DNA of 64,000 nt from Symbiodinium kawagutii (GCA_009767595.1 VSDK01028109.1:63583-127582); one strand, 5' to 3'. Counted from the first letter of the stretch, positions 10,827-24,257 are shown. The notes: generated by a model not told the origin, from the letters alone. Numbers and translations: made by a program.

Positions 10827-13800
10827 CACAGGTGCCATGAGTTCTCGGAGAGAGCATCAGGCAGCAAAACCACGCAATGAAACGCTCGCCGTATCGAAAT
10901 GCTTCGAATTTTCTGGTATGAATGTATAGAGACACAGAGATGTATAGAGATGTACAGAGGTGTATAGAGTATGTTTCTTCGGCATTGGGTTCACCGGAAG
11001 AGGATGAAGCGGGCCGCTCCTGCGGCTGTTGCTACCATAATGGTTCTTTCATTGGGAGCCATTGCTGCCACAATAGCTGTTGCTACAACTGTAGCTGTTG
11101 TAGCTGCTTTCGGTGCTTCTTTTAGCACTTGCTACGATTACTGCTACAGTATTTGCTATTGTTTCATTCGCTAAAAACTTGTGGAACCCGCTACAGTATT
11201 AAATCGATTGAACACTATTAAATTGTAATACATCATTCATCATTATGTTGTTTTCTACTTTGTTTGTCAATGCGTGTTTAGTTGCATGTTTATAAAACCA
11301 TATATTGCTCCACATTCCTCGCTCGCAGTTTTCCAAGCGTCACCTTGGCTCGTTCGCTCGCAGGTCTCCTTGGTGCCTCCCGTGTGGCATCGCGTTGCTG
11401 TTGAGTCCCTGGAGGCGGCCCTTGTGGCATCTCGGGGACCGAAGAGTTGCTGGGTCGCAGGGGCGTACCATGGCGTCATGTCATGGGTGATGGGCAACGG
11501 CGAAGGGTTAATGAAGGGCTAAGGATTGGCTAAGGATGGGCAAATTAATGGGTTGATGGGTTGATGGGATGACGGCTTGTTTTCAAGGACTCATGATGGG
11601 TTGATGGGTTTCATAAAGAGACTAGTGGTGGCTAATGATGGGTTCATGGTGGTCCTAATGGTGGGTTAATGAATAAGAATAGCAAGTCTTTGCAATGAAT
11701 CTTACAGCATGGCCTATCTTGATGACCTGAACATTGTGAAAGTCCACAACTGAAGTAGCTTGCCACAACTGGCGATATCCTGTAGGCCATCCACATTCGC
11801 GGTAAGTTTGCATGTTTCTTTTGTGGGTGGGTTGGCCTTTTAGCACAATCCCCTGTACAATACGGTTTAGACAGAGTGTGATCCTGTTCATTGATTGGCA
11901 TCAGAGTTTGAGAGAGGATAGGGTAACTTGATTCAGCTTCAATGTATTTGAGATGATTTGAGTTCATGTGATGTATCTTACTGAACAGCAGTAACCGAAA
12001 TGAATAAAGTGAGATAACATGGAACCAACAACCAGCATGGTTCTCTTGACAAGCAAACGCGATCGGATCTGACCCCCCTTGGCACCAAGAGATGACTACA
12101 AAGTCGTTGACTCATGCAGCACATGTCTTCCGACTACCTCCAGCACCATGGAAGTAGTGTCATCCCATGGGACGGACTGGTGACCGGTTCCCTGATTTTC
12201 CTCTGGTTACCGATACAGTACTCCAACGACCAGTGAGGTGGAAGCGTGTTGGCGCAGACTGCCTGGGTGCGCACGGCATGTGTCGTGGATGGACGTGGTT
12301 TTTCTATTGGAATGCTTGGCCGACATTTTGGCCGAAGTCATTTCTTGCACACCAAGCTCTTTCGCACGGGGGAGCTATGGTGAGCTAAGTGGTTGAGTAG
12401 TTTGAGTCTTCGCAGTTACCTGAGGAAGTAGGACTTGCGACACCCTCACATCTCTTTGCCACGAGTTTCTAATTGTTTTGTGCAGTTTGTGGGCTGCAAC
12501 ACGGATCTGCACAGAGGATTCCTTAGCCTTGATGGTCAGGTATCAACCAGCATCGTTGATGATAATGGTTGAGATTCATATGATTCACGGCATTTGGCAT
12601 GGCAACTTGTTCCAGGTGGTTGATGACAGCCATCAATAATGATTCAATAATGGTTGACAGGAATGATCAATAATGGGTGTTTGACTTCTGGGTAATGATG
12701 GATGATTTTTATTTATTGTCATTACAGACAGCTGGCAATGACTGATACTGGTTTGAAGCAATGACTTGTGATGATTGATCATTATGCTTACTTGTATTTG
12801 TTAGCAATAATCAAGAATAGTAATGATCGTAATCGATGTAAGTGATGATAGATACAACGAACCCGTAACATCAATGAGTAAAGATTATAATCAATGCTCA
12901 GCGACTTAGTGATGATCAATAGTGATGGTTAGTAGTGCTCGTTAACGATTGACGGTGGCGTTTGATCAGTCCCAAGCCTAAGCACGGCCGGATCCCGCGC
13001 GCGAGCTTGCAGGCCTGCGCTTCAATGCAGAGCTCGAGCTCGCCTTTGTGGGGAGCCTTGGTGCGTTCCAGCACTTCTTTGTGGAACAGAAAGGAGCAGG
13101 CTGGCAACAGCAATTATCGCGTATGATTGGGAATATGAATTGGGAATAGCCTGACTAAGAAATATGTATTTGATAATGCATGTTATCACTATATGATTGG
13201 GAATAGCCCAGATTAGCAATGCTGATTGTGGTAACAACCGTTAAGTAAATGTTAATCGTGGCAATAAACCAGGCAATTAGTAATGGTAGAGTGGTTAATC
13301 ATGGCTATTCGTGTGGTTCACAGTGGTTATGTATATCGGCAAATTACCATGTCAGTTATTAACATCATGATTATCAATTGATTATCAACAGTGGCCCACA
13401 ACGCGGTATAAATGATAGGATACGAGGAAATGAAAGTAGTGATTGATAACGCTTACATGTGGTCAATAAACTGGCTAACACTAGTAAATAACCAGACTCG
13501 ACAAGAACTTGCCTGTTGATTATGAAAGGCGCATGGTACGGTGATTATTTTTCCGGGCTCATTGGGGGCCTGTCATAATCTTTTGGCGAGCAAGACCGGT
13601 CTCAGGTTGAATAGAGTAGCGGCTGAGTTAGCTTCTCACTGCGGAGGACAGGGGTACTCCAGGCAGCTCAGCTCTTTGAAAAACGAAGCATTGACATTGC
13701 ACTGATGGATCTAATCTAACGGTTCGCTTGCTGCACACCACACGATACCTTGCAAAAAAGCATTAGTATGTAGGTATAAACAGAAAAGGCGTCATTGCAG

Positions 13801-14459
13801 AAGCAATTTGCTGCCATTTGCTCATCGCCACGCAACCCCACTTTGATCTGTTGAAGTAGAACTTGCTTTTGACTAAGAGAAGAGTTGATCCAGGTTTCCC
13901 TGATTCTGAGATTTGAGACCAGGCGCGGCTAGTTATGTCAGGAGAGAGCTGCCATAGCCGGCTATCTGACCAAGACGTAGCCAACAGCATTTGGGCGTGA
14001 CCGCCTCAGAAACAGCGCGGCATTGTGAAATTCTTTGCATCTGATCCGACTGCAGAGGCTTTCCACTATGTCCTGCCAGCCACCCGCGTTGGAGGCGCTC
14101 TGGGATTGTCAAACTGAAAGAAGATATGCCCCAGGTGCCCCTCTCACAAATGCATGCAGACTGATTCATCCCTTGGTTAGACGATGTTAGAAGTTTCCAC
14201 AGCTTGCAAGTCTGCAAAATTTCGGGTGTTACAGGTCTCTTTTGTAGTTTCTCAACCAATCTCGACACCAGATTTATCGCAAATACCAATATACAGTACA
14301 ACATCATGTCATTGGACTATCAGAATTGGGGTTGTCCAAAAGTTGTGTACCCCAAAAACTGGTGGTTTCCCTTATAATAATTGGCCACTATTGGATGGTT
14401 AGTAGGTGCCGACACACCAATCGTGGAAGCTTTCGAAGTCGGCGACTGCGCCCTGAAAG
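10827..14459. other. Spacer with one ambiguous GC-rich island
   Basis: Most of this is TGATGG/TTGATGG-type degenerate spacer. At 12957-13107 a GC-rich island is open on both strands. The minus frame contains FHKEVLERTKAPHKGELELC and CKLARGIRPCLGLGLI, and looks the more protein-like. The plus frame contains RELAGLRFNAELELAFVGSL. I cannot choose the strand with certainty or name the product. At 10248-10318 there is one half of a family C repeat, ending in TTGACCCATGGCCATGG. Confidence 0.3.
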
Positions 14460-14531
14460 GAATTGGCTCGTGAAGCGGAACGCCGCGTGCAAACCTTCGA
14501 GCCCAGACAGCTTCTTGGACATGAACATCAA
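14460..14531 (+). CDS. Exon-like island, RAP/FASTK-like repeat
   Basis: After an acceptor GAAAG|GAA the frame reads ELAREAERRVQTFEPRQLLG. The FEPRQLL part matches the F.PQ.L segment that starts the RAP/FASTK-like helix. The tryptophan helix expected next is not present before the frame changes character, so a following intron is assumed. Confidence 0.3.
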
Positions 14532-15243
14532 ATGGCTGACAAGGACATGCAAGTATCATAGCCATGTATTTGACACAGGAACAGTGGTGAAAACTTAAGT
14601 TGGTTGATTATCCGATCATCATGCATCTTCATACCGGCTGGTATGTAGGAAGTACGTTGATTAGTGCAATCTTCGTTAGCCAATCAGGAACAAGGGTTTT
14701 AACCACGTTGGTTTAATTGTTAGTGTTCAAGACCTACTACCCCACAAAATCAATAAGAAAGTGAACAGCAAGGCCACTTTGTGCTACAATGCAGCAACGC
14801 ATTATCAGGAACAATCAGGATGAAAGAAATGCCTCGCAGATGCGCTGAAAAGGAAACAATCGTGCCACCCACATGCTATAGGGTAATTGTATGTAATTGT
14901 GACCAGCTTGAATTCACTCAATGGGAAAAATGCATGATATGTTTTTTAAAAGATTGGGTGCAACAAGCATTATTTTACCATGCTAAGTTTCGGGCCCGAG
15001 TGAACACAAAAGGCAAAACGAGCCAAAAGGTGGGCGAGGCTTACCGTTGTCACCAATCAATATGACGATACGTGGTCCCACAAAAAGTTTTTTGGGAAGG
15101 CATATCCTTCCTACTTGATATCCATACTAGCTGGCAGAATGCAACCATTAGGACTTCGGTTGTCACATGCTGCAACTCAGGCTCATGGCGTGTGTGGGAA
15201 GCCCTAGCTGTGACGTGCAGCAGCTTCCTTCCTTCCAAGCCAG

Positions 15244-15580
<337 letters not shown>

Positions 15581-16170
15581 GTGCTGTTGACGATGCAAAG
15601 TCCTGCAAAGTGAACATCAATCCTTGAAGAGCTTCATTTGCACATTCCCAAGGCGTGGGCTCTGGCAACAACGAGATATCGATCACGGAAGTGGCTCGAG
15701 GAGGGAGATGCATGTGAGACTTGTCAATCCATGTGCTGTTAGATAGCCACTGTAGTGTCAGGTGAAGTAGATGAGGAGTCAAATTTTAAGCAGAAAGGGA
15801 TTGAAGACTTATATTCAACTCACACGCGCACTGAGATTCTAGGTCACACGATTTCAAGCAATTGTTTCGTTGGAAATTTCTGAACTCGACACACATCTTC
15901 GCAGGTGGCTTCATGATTAGCAATCATCCATCGTTCTCATTACTGTAGCCATGATTCACCATGAATCAACCACCATGAATCCTCGCAAACCACGGGCAGA
16001 AGCCAGACCTTTGACCAGTTTTGCTGGGGTGTTTTGTGAATCTTCTTGGGTGATTAAGCTTGCTAAACCATCCTTGACCATCCTAAACCATGCTTAAACA
16101 TGCTTGATGACCGGGGACCCCGGCAGGATCCCATGGGGTCTCCAGTACCGCCTTGGCATCGCCAGGCCTT

Positions 16171-16275
16171 AACCACTGCTGCCGGTGCTGGCGGACTCCC
16201 GGTGCTGAGCGTGTGTGCCTGGGCGCTGGCGAGCTATGAGGAACCCCTGCAGGCAGGAGCGAGTCGCGGTAGCTG
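16171..16275 (+). CDS. Exon-like island, RAP/FASTK-like repeat
   Basis: The frame reads GLPVLSVCAWALASYEEPLQ. The CAWALASY core fits the same helical-repeat class as the islands at 9.7 and 10.7 kb, and third codon positions are strongly G/C. Exon ends are not defined. Confidence 0.35.
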
Positions 16276-16689
16276 TGGGTTCAAGGAAGGATGAGGCTTC
16301 CGTTGAATGGTAGCTGCTAGTATCATCTAGTATCAATATAGCAGCAGTTGAATGCAGTTTAGATATATGTAGACAAATGTTTTTTTGAGGAATTGATATA
16401 TCAACAAAAGGTTCCGCAAAGTTGTTGCAGCTCAAGGGTTTCACCAAAATCAGGAACACGTATGTCACCGTGGTGCCATCCATCAGCGTTTGTGTCAAAT
16501 GACCAGCTTTTCGCAGATTTATACCAGATGTTTCAGCCAAGAGCAAGAAACAGAAGTAGATTGAAAATAAAAACATGGTTTAGATGTTTGCTATATATTG
16601 AGAAATGCCGTGATGATTGCCATTTCCGATTACCATAGCAGATTACTCCTGCCAAGGGTATGCGTTGATGATGGTGGGTGGTGAGGGTT

Positions 16690-16795
16690 TCTCAAAATAA
16701 TGAGGAACCCCAAAAATGGTTGCTTTCTTGCTATAGATGATTGATAAACTGGATTAAACTTGATGATTTGGGGTAGCCCTATCTCAAGAAACCAC
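16690..16795. repeat. Palindromic MITE-like element, family A
   Basis: The left end is GGTTTCTCAAAATAATGAGG and the right end is CTATCTCAAGAAACCACC, an inverted pair. Internal motifs CCCCAAAAATGG and GATTTGGGG are shared with the other copies. Confidence 0.7.
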
Positions 16796-16844
16796 CTGAT
16801 GCTGGGTGCATGGTGGGTGATGGCAGGTGGCGGGTGCTGGGTTT

Positions 16845-16962
16845 GCCGCGTGCGCAGGCCTTGTTGCCCACAGCGGCTGCTCTCCTGCGCTCGCAGCGCG
16901 AGCCTGCGAGCGAGGCATTGCTGCAGTTGGCTCCTGGGCTGCAGCTCCCATGGCAATGGCAG
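16845..16962 (+). CDS. GC-rich exon-like island
   Basis: The frame AQALLPTAAALLRSQREPAS, continuing EALLQLAPGLQLPW, has very high G/C at third positions. It might be another alpha-helical exon of the RAP/FASTK-like gene suggested upstream. A second plus frame (ACERGIAAVGSWAAAPM) and a minus frame are also open. The function is not recognisable. Confidence 0.3.
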
Positions 16963-19249
16963 TAGTGGTCGTGGTGGTGGTGGTGATGTTACGAAGCTGG
17001 TAGTATAGTACTAGTTGCAGTTGTAGCAAAGTGTGGTTTGTGGTGGATGAAGCAAAGTGTGGGATCGTGGTATGTTGAACCAGTAATGCTGCTAGCTGCC
17101 GTTTGATTGAGATTCTTACTGGGATTATGGGGCTCAACCTACCTGCTGGGGATCAGATGGCGTTCCAACAATCACTGCAGGCTGCAAACAGCTTTAGCGC
17201 TGGAAGTTTGATGGCTTCTCTATGGGATTTTGTTGGATGTTTGATGCTGCTTAGATGGGGGACGTTGTTGAAACGTGTTGGCTTCTCAAATTTGAAGAGT
17301 GAGGTCCGAAAAAGTGATGACATAGGCCCCAGTGGCGATGGTGGTGAAGGTAATGATGAGAAGGAAGATGGCAGTCAAAAGACAAGAACTGCAATGTATT
17401 TGTATCATTTTGTATCAATGTGTGAAAGCTATATTTGTGAACACTGAATATACATCTATACACATGCATTTGTACGCAGAAAACAGTATGCATGAGCATA
17501 TGTACATGTATATATGCGGTACTATATGCGCAATACGCATCCAACCGCCGCTGTCCCACCAAACCGAAATAAACATTGAACATAAGAGCACCTGTTTCTC
17601 AGAGCCACTGAGAGGCCCTCAGGTCTTACAGTTGGTCGCGAAAAATCCTTGATAAGCATCAGTAACAAATCTGACATCAACGAATTGGGTGAACATGGGC
17701 CATTCACTTAGATTCTATCCTTGTGTGGTTCATATTCACCAAGGGACAGGCTTAGCCAAGGGACAGGCTTAGATTCATGGCTGCTAAAGCTTTTTCCAGG
17801 CGTACAGCTTTCCAAGGCATGGGCAATCTCCTTCAGCGGCTTGAGCTCCTCGCAGAGGCACTGGACAGTCACTTGTGGAGCTCTGAAGCTTTGCCAATGC
17901 AACGTTGCAACAGCAGGCTACTTCAAAGCAGAAGTCTTAAGTTTGAACAAATCTTAAGATTATGGGATGTTCACCCACTTCTATTCAAACATAGATATGT
18001 TCTTAGGATATTCTTGAAGAAAGTGGGATGGAAGTCTTGCCACGTTGGAGAAATCAGATCAGAGCACGAACTCTGCACTCATTGGTAGTTGATGCGCCAT
18101 GGCAGCAATTTCTCCAGGCCCCTGTTAGACAAGATCGAAGAACTGCTTCGTTGGGAAGGAAGACGTCGAGATGGTGCAAGGCCTTGGTTTTGCATGTTTT
18201 TGCTGTCTTAAGAATGCGTGAAAAAGTCTACTCAGCACCCATCATCACACGGGTCTGTCATGGTCTGTTTCCACAGTCTCCAATATTCAATCCTGGACCA
18301 TTTGGCAATTCCATGGTGTAAGTCAATGTGAATTGGTACTGGCGCTGTGTGGCTGACAGCAAACTACAAATTCTCATCTCTCACATCGTTGGATGCGACA
18401 GGGCTCAGCCCATGCCTCCCTTGGAGAGTTCGGAGGCGCGGTGGCCACACATTGAAGCAATCAAGATATAGGAACTAAATAGAAGTAGAAATGCTTAATA
18501 TGTCTCAATATGTCCTCATATAAATATGTCCTAATGTAAATATGCACTATGTCTATATGAATGGAACTAATATGGACATAAGACACATGAAGGCCTATGC
18601 TGTGTGCAGCATGCAAGGTGTTGTGTCCGATGTTTCCCCTTTGGTAAGGAGGGCTAGCTAAGAAGCTACGACCCCGCCCCAATGCAAGATTTCCTCTACT
18701 TTGCCTTGTAATAGTATCTGCAAATGTGTACGTATATCATAGATTGAAAGATATCTAAAGTATAGTGCCCACATATATAGTAACCACCACCTCATAGTGC
18801 CCTTACCTTTATGCTTCACTTCATAGGAGCGTTCCTCACCTATGCACGATCCCGTGACTGCTCCCAAAACGCCACGAGAGCTGCTGGGGCCCTATCTCCT
18901 CCCGGCACCTCCTCCACTTGCAGACCGTAGGGGTTGCCTTGGCGCATCCGATATCGATATTCGGTGCTTTCTCAAAACGGGGGACCCCCAATTGATGGAT
19001 GGTTTACTACTATGAATTACGATGATTTGGGGGGCCCCTCTTTTGACGCATACCCTGCATTGGTTTTTTGATTCTAATTGCAAGTGTGCCTGACATTGGT
19101 ATTTACAAATTACAGATACATATTTTTGCGTGCATGTACAGTGTCCTTAGCCGAAAATATAGACTCCGGATCTGGTACTAGCGTTGGCTTACAGCAGAAA
19201 GCGCTTAGTGTCTAGTGTCCAAGTTTAGATTTCTTCCGGCGGTCAAAAC
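16963..19249. other. Spacer; one family A repeat
   Basis: No gene is supported. Around 17780-17930 both strands are open; the plus frame has GMGNLLQRLELLAEALDSHL and the minus frame LKPLKEIAHALESCTPGKSF. One may be an exon but I cannot tell which. A short frame starting MHDPVTAPKTPRELLG at about 18841 ends at a family A repeat at about 18960. The region just before 19250 should contain the 5' end of the EF-hand gene. Confidence 0.35.
18962..19046. repeat. Palindromic MITE-like element, family A (degraded)
   Basis: The left end GCTTTCTCAAAACGGGGGAC and internal GATGATTTGGGGGGCCCCTC match family A. The right terminal GAGAAACC part has decayed to CTTTTGACGC. Confidence 0.5.
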
Positions 19250-19765
19250 ATGGGAAGTGTTCCTTTCTGTAGCGACTGCTCAGAGTTATGCATGGAGCCA
19301 TCGGTCAGTCAAGAAATTCAAGTTCGCAAAGCGAAGCTGGAGATTGAGCGGCTGGAGGCAACCAAGAAATTATTTGAATTGACAGACTTGAACGGCGACG
19401 GTTATATCACTGTGGATGAGTTTGTTTTGATGGGTTTGAACCAGACCCGATCGCATGCAGAGAAACAGATGAGCCCAGAGGAGGAACAACGCATCAAATA
19501 TGTGTTTGCAGAACGATTTCGCTGCGACATCGATCCCTCCTTCCAGCCCATCAACTATGACAAGTACCGGGACTACATCCTGCGGTCAGTGAACAACATG
19601 GACCCTGGCGATGTGGAGGCACAGTCGATGATCCTTGATGGGCTGTTGGTGGAAGCATCAATTGCGCGACAGATGGTGAGAGACCAAGCGGCTCCCATCA
19701 CTCCGTTGCCGACTCTCCTGACCAGTCAGAGGAGGTCTCCGAAGGAAATGATCGCTCGCATTTGA
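19250..19765 (+). CDS. Single EF-hand calcium-binding protein
   Basis: A complete 171-residue open frame starts at ATG 19250. Residues 46-57 (DLNGDGYITVDE) form a canonical EF-hand loop with D1, N3, D5, G6, I8 and E12 in place, preceded by a helix (about 24-44, KAKLEIERLEATKKLFELT) and followed by F58. The second half (about 75-150) is helical with no canonical loop; a degenerate partner hand may lie around residues 85-115. The N-terminus MGSVPFCSDCSELC has three cysteines, but position 6 is F, not S/T, so myristoylation is doubtful. The role is presumably a Ca2+ sensor, inferred from the family. No intron is needed. The next 300 bases show no gene. Confidence 0.8.
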   Translation: MGSVPFCSDCSELCMEPSVSQEIQVRKAKLEIERLEATKKLFELTDLNGDGYITVDEFVLMGLNQTRSHAEKQMSPEEEQRIKYVFAERFRCDIDPSFQPINYDKYRDYILRSVNNMDPGDVEAQSMILDGLLVEASIARQMVRDQAAPITPLPTLLTSQRRSPKEMIARI

Positions 19766-20363
19766 GAGTCGTGTTGGCGGTCCCGGACTTCCCGAAGTGG
19801 AACCAACCCGGAGCTGAGCCTTGAAAGTGTATCACAGGTTTCAAATCCACCTTAGTTTCAATCGCTTTCAAAAAGAACTGAAAGAGTGCAGGTTCCATTG
19901 AGATCCATTCAGCCCGTCAGAATTTGTGTGGCTCAAATCACCTCCCACCCAAATCATGCGCAGAGTTTTGACCTTTACTTGTTTGGGTGGGAAAGCCGGG
20001 GAGGGAGCTTTGCGATCTGAAGAATGATGACCAAAACCAACTCCATGGTTTCTTAACATGATCATAAGACAAATCCATGTCACTTACAAATGATTATATA
20101 ATGTTTCTTAAAACATCTTCAAATGATCATAATCAAAATCTGAGATGAATTGATCAATATGATGTCACTAGTACAGACGCTTGCGATTTCAATTCAGTGC
20201 CATCAGCTGTGACCACGAGTGAGTGAACGAAGCCCCGGCATCGCAGCGCTTGCTGTCGAGCCCTGGGAGGCGAAGCTTAACAGGGACCGAAGGGATGATC
20301 CGTGCATCGTTTTGCAGGAGAACTGCGTGGCGCCCTCGCGCGGGGGAAACTTCTCGAAACCAA
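19766..20363. other. Spacer after the EF-hand gene
   Basis: This probably includes the 3' untranslated region. At 20230-20360 all plus frames are open in GC-rich sequence; one reads GIAALAVEPWEAKLNRDRRD. It is not recognised. Confidence 0.3.
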
Positions 20364-20488
20364 ACAACAGTTGGGTATGTGCCAAGCCAATGGGGTAAGC
20401 AATGGGCTCCCCCAACCAATGATCATTTGACTAGGAAACCATTGGTGGACTGGGGGTATCACTATGGCTTGGCACATACCCAGTTGTT
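20364..20488. repeat. Palindromic MITE-like element, family B
   Basis: The left end AACAGTTGGGTATGTGCCAA pairs with the right end TTGGCACATACCCAGTTGTT as near-perfect inverted repeats. The core AATGATCATTTGACTAGGAA and ACCATTGGT recur in the copy at 27192. Confidence 0.75.
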
Positions 20489-20692
20489 AAGCCATGGCAG
20501 ATTATAAGGAAAGTTAAGCGCTGGGTTTAAGCCATGGCTCAACTATGGTTGAGCAGGAAGATCAACAACTATGGTTGAACAAAAGGATGATTTACTTGTT
20601 GGATTAGCAACTATGGTTGATGACGAACAACTGAACAACAACTGGTTGATGTTGATGATGCAGTATGCTTGAAAGCTCCATATTTTTCAATT

Positions 20693-20811
20693 GATGTCCA
20701 AAAGCGGCCAACATTGGGCACCCCAAAATTATGATTGTTTAATTCCATACATGGTTCATAATTTGGATGATTTGGCTGTATCCCAATTTTAAGAAACCAC
20801 CAGCTATTGCC
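20693..20811. repeat. Palindromic MITE-like element, family A (degraded)
   Basis: Internal GGGCACCCCAAAATTATG and the right end CCCAATTTTAAGAAACCACC match family A. The left end (GATGTCCAAAAGCGG) is diverged. Confidence 0.5.
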
Positions 20812-22018
20812 ACTGATGCTGCGAAACTCGCATATGGTAATCACGGGAATTGGATGGATTTTGTTCTCATAGGATTTGGACAATGTTCAACCGGGCTGTG
20901 ACAGGACCAAGATTTTGTCATTGTCCACAAGCCGATTCACTGGGAGGCATTACTGGCTGACTGTGTCTCAAGTTCCTTCGCTTTTTGGGTGGCAGATCGA
21001 CTGCAGGTCGATGATGGGACCATTGGAAAGCCGCCGTCTGGTGATCCACTCAACAGAGAGAGAGAGAGAGAGTGTGCCCTTTACAGACGGTTGCAAAGAA
21101 TGCAGATCAGTGGTCGCAGCGGTACTCTTTACTTGTATTTTTTTGAAATCACTGGTTATCACTTTGAGGATTCGATATGTTTCAAATCATATTTACAACA
21201 AACATTATACAAGCAAGCTCAGAAATGACTCAGAATAGCAGTGACTTTGAACCAACTTGGCTGATCAGTGACCAATCATCAGAGTCTTGGTCTCTGAGGG
21301 CGACAACCTTCGCGCTTATCATCTTTCATGCAACAACGCTTCCCCAACAGGCACCACGACTGGGCATCGTGCCGTGCAGCTGAAGTTTGCGTCCGTAGGG
21401 TGAGAGCACGGCATGTGGATCACATGGCACCAATGACTCTGAAGCTTGCGATGGGAAACTCGATGTCCTGGACAGGCCCCTTTTGCATGACACTACCCTG
21501 GGCTGCGGCTTTCAAGGTGGAGCGGGTTTCTTTGGATTTGGGTTTCTACTTGTATGTGGTTGTATGTGCATATAGGGGCATGTTGATAGATCCCCAGGCC
21601 CTACACGCAGGTGCGCAATGTACTGGTACATAATTGATCATAGTTGAATAAATGCAACCATATGCATTTAAATCTCTACATGATATACCTACATATCTAT
21701 ACCTCCATACCTACATAACTACCTGCCGACCTGCCTGCATGCATGCATCAGTGTTGCATACCTACATATCTACAGCATACCTACCTAAGTACACACACAC
21801 ACAATGGGGCTAGAGTTCTCAGTGCACCTCTTTGCATAGGTTTGTATTTGTGCACATATGCTTATGTATATGTGTGTATATATATATATATGTACACATA
21901 CAAACATGGATTTACATGACATCTATATATAGTATCCGCGGTAGATTCCGAGCGCACAGTCATGTACGGTCTTAACACGCGCGTACTGGAATGTGTGTAT
22001 ATTAGATGCTCAGAACAC
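20812..22018. other. Spacer
   Basis: No gene is supported. A short GA run (about 21054-21071) and TA/CA-rich tracts (about 21660-21900) are present. Confidence 0.4.
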
Positions 22019-22079
22019 CACGACCACGACCACCACCACCACCACCACCAATACCACCACCACCACCACCACCACCACC

Positions 22080-22125
<46 letters not shown>

Positions 22126-22144
22126 GCAACAACAACAGCAACAA
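22019..22144. repeat. ACC/AAC microsatellite
   Basis: About 70 bp of ACC triplets change into about 55 bp of AAC triplets with a few AGC interruptions. Open frames across it (poly-Thr/Asn, poly-His/Gln) are repeat artefacts unless transcripts show otherwise. Confidence 0.95.
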
Positions 22145-22409
22145 CGTAATTCACTGCATTTCATTTCTTTGGAATATGTTCAGAAACTTGATGCTACGTG
22201 AGCACTATGTCCCGTCCTTCGCTTCAAGATCCGCTCCAAGATCCAAGATTTTTCCAAAAAGTCTTGGGCAAAACTTGGGTCTGGGATCTTGCCTCCAGTA
22301 AGTTCTCAAGATTGAAACGCAACCTTTAGGTTTTGGGCTCACGCCTGCGTGCTGTCTCAACGTGCTAGATCGTGCTAGGCACAGCAAACAGAAGGTAAGG
22401 TGGGGGCCT

Positions 22410-22740
22410 TTTGCTTAGGTTCTCCACACTAGGTCCGCTCAGTAACAAGACATCCTTTGGAAACAAATAAATGCAGGCAAAGGCCCTGAAATTGGCATCC
22501 ACCAGTAGGCTCTTTGTCGAGCGATCTAAACTCATTCTTATGGAAAGCAAGCCCGAAGAAATAGTTGGATAGTTGCACTGCCAGCAGTGCTACAACTGCT
22601 AGGGTTGGACATTTCTGTGATCATGATCACCTGATGTTCAAGTCGCCAAGTTTCTTGGCACAGTTCGAGCATCTGCTCGTTTTTCCTTGGAAAAAACTTT
22701 TGAAGTTTCAACTCAACTACAGGAACCAAATGTTGGCGGA
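22410..22740 (-). CDS. Two possible minus-strand exons, unknown protein
   Basis: On the minus strand, 22740-22631 reads QHLVPVVELKLQKFFPRKNE and ends WRLEHQ at a good CAG|GTGATC donor. Downstream, 22545-22410 reads MSLDRSTKSLLVDANFRAFA, continuing CIYLFPKDVLLLSGPSVENL. Together they could be exons of one minus-strand gene. I recognise no domain. The evidence is open frame, protein-like composition and one donor only. Confidence 0.3.
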
Positions 22741-22745
22741 GACAA

Positions 22746-24040
22746 GGCGTTGCAATATATATATATATATTATATTTAGATACATACATATGAATACATA
22801 TATACATGTATATTTTGTTTATACTTTAGTTTTGGCCAACCTGTGCGTTTTGACATGTTCACGCCAGGACGTTTGGATGTCCAATCTTCAGGTTTGGTCA
22901 TGTGTGCACTCACTTATGAGGCGGGGTCCAGCATTGCTATCAGCCTTAAGGCAAAAAGAAACATGTTTTTCTGTGATCAAAAATCGTAGGAAGGCTATTC
23001 TCTTACGCTGGATCAACGTGCGCGCCGTTTTTTTTCGATGGAACCGAGGCAAACCCAACCCACCACAGGGCCACCGGGTTGACCAATTTGTGTCAGGCCC
23101 ATTTCCTCCTGCAGTTCAGGCAGGACACCCACGACGTGGTTTGGAGCTCACTCGGATTCGCGATGTGCCTTGAGTGAGCAGTGAACTGTGGCGTGCCAAG
23201 GCTCGAGAGTATTTGGTGCTTTGCCACGGTTGGGTAGCGACCACCTTGAGTGAGGCCTCTGACTATGGATGTCTTTGATTGAAGGATTGTCACAACATGA
23301 ATCACAGACAGACTGACTCTTGTCTTCGAAGGCAGACAAGTTCGAAGCGAAACACCACATAGGAGGAAGATACTGGATCATTCTTACCATAGTGTTGGTG
23401 AAATGTCCATAAGTATCCATCCATCACTCGCCTCCTCCACCATGAAATATCCACACTTTTCTACCACCAAACTGCGCGCAGCCGTGCATGGAGCACTTCT
23501 GCGGATGGGGGCGGATCTGGGGTCGTCACGGGTCGTCTTTGCCTCAGATCCGAGCACCTCTTTGGACCATCGGCGACACCGGCAGCCGCGTGGACTTTCG
23601 GCGGGGCAAAGCTGCTAAGACGCTGATGCGCCCCATTGCCTGGCAGGGAGACTGAGACACCGACCCACCAGGCAGATTCCCTGTGTTTCGTAGTGGAGAA
23701 TTTGTGACATCTCACAGTTTCTATCGGCTTCTGGAGATCTCACAGTTTGCCTATAGTCGCCTTTTATTGCCTTCTGTCTTCTTTTGAGGTTCAAGAGAGA
23801 TGGATTTGAACATGAGCGCTACAGTCTTTTGGCAGCAGACAGTTCTGAGCGAAATCTCAAATGAGCTGCCGCTCATGCTGAGCTTTCTGAGCCCAGTACA
23901 TTGATGCAGATTGACTGTTCCCCGGTGGGCCGTGATGAGGCTTGGTGGTGATTTCCATTGTGACAGGAAGCTTCTTGCCTGAAGTGATTGAGGGTTCTGG
24001 TGTATGTTGATGTATGTTGCGCTGAGTCGAAGCTTGTCCA
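22746..24040. other. Spacer with ambiguous open frames
   Basis: A TA run lies at about 22757-22772. Around 23430-23700 several frames are open on both strands in GC-richer sequence without a recognisable product. Nothing is firmly supported. Confidence 0.3.
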
Positions 24041-24196
24041 ATTCTGAGACGTCTCTACTGCTTTCGAGGCAGAAAGCTGTTCAGCCCAGGAAAGCATCAG
24101 ATCCGCTGCCATTTGGCGCACGTGGGACATCCGGTGCTTTGCGACGGACGCTATGCTCCAGAGGACATTGGCTGAGTGGACTCCGTGACGAGACTC
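24041..24196 (-). CDS. Exon-like island, RAP/FASTK-like repeat
   Basis: On the minus strand, after an AACAG|GAG acceptor, the frame reads SRHGVHSANVLWSIASVAKH followed by RMSHVRQMAADLML. The ANVLWSIASVA core fits the RAP/FASTK-like helix. Because it is on the opposite strand from the 5.7-16.3 kb islands, it would be a second gene of this class. The 3' limit is uncertain. Confidence 0.4.
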
Positions 24197-24257
24197 CTGT
24201 TGTTCCATGCTTCTTTCGCCAATGCGATGAGTGGATTAGAATGGCTATGGGTCGATA

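Noticed and set aside
21862-22301. Poly-Cys/Trp, poly-His/Gln and poly-Thr/Asn frames
   Set aside because: They arise from the ACC/AAC microsatellite.
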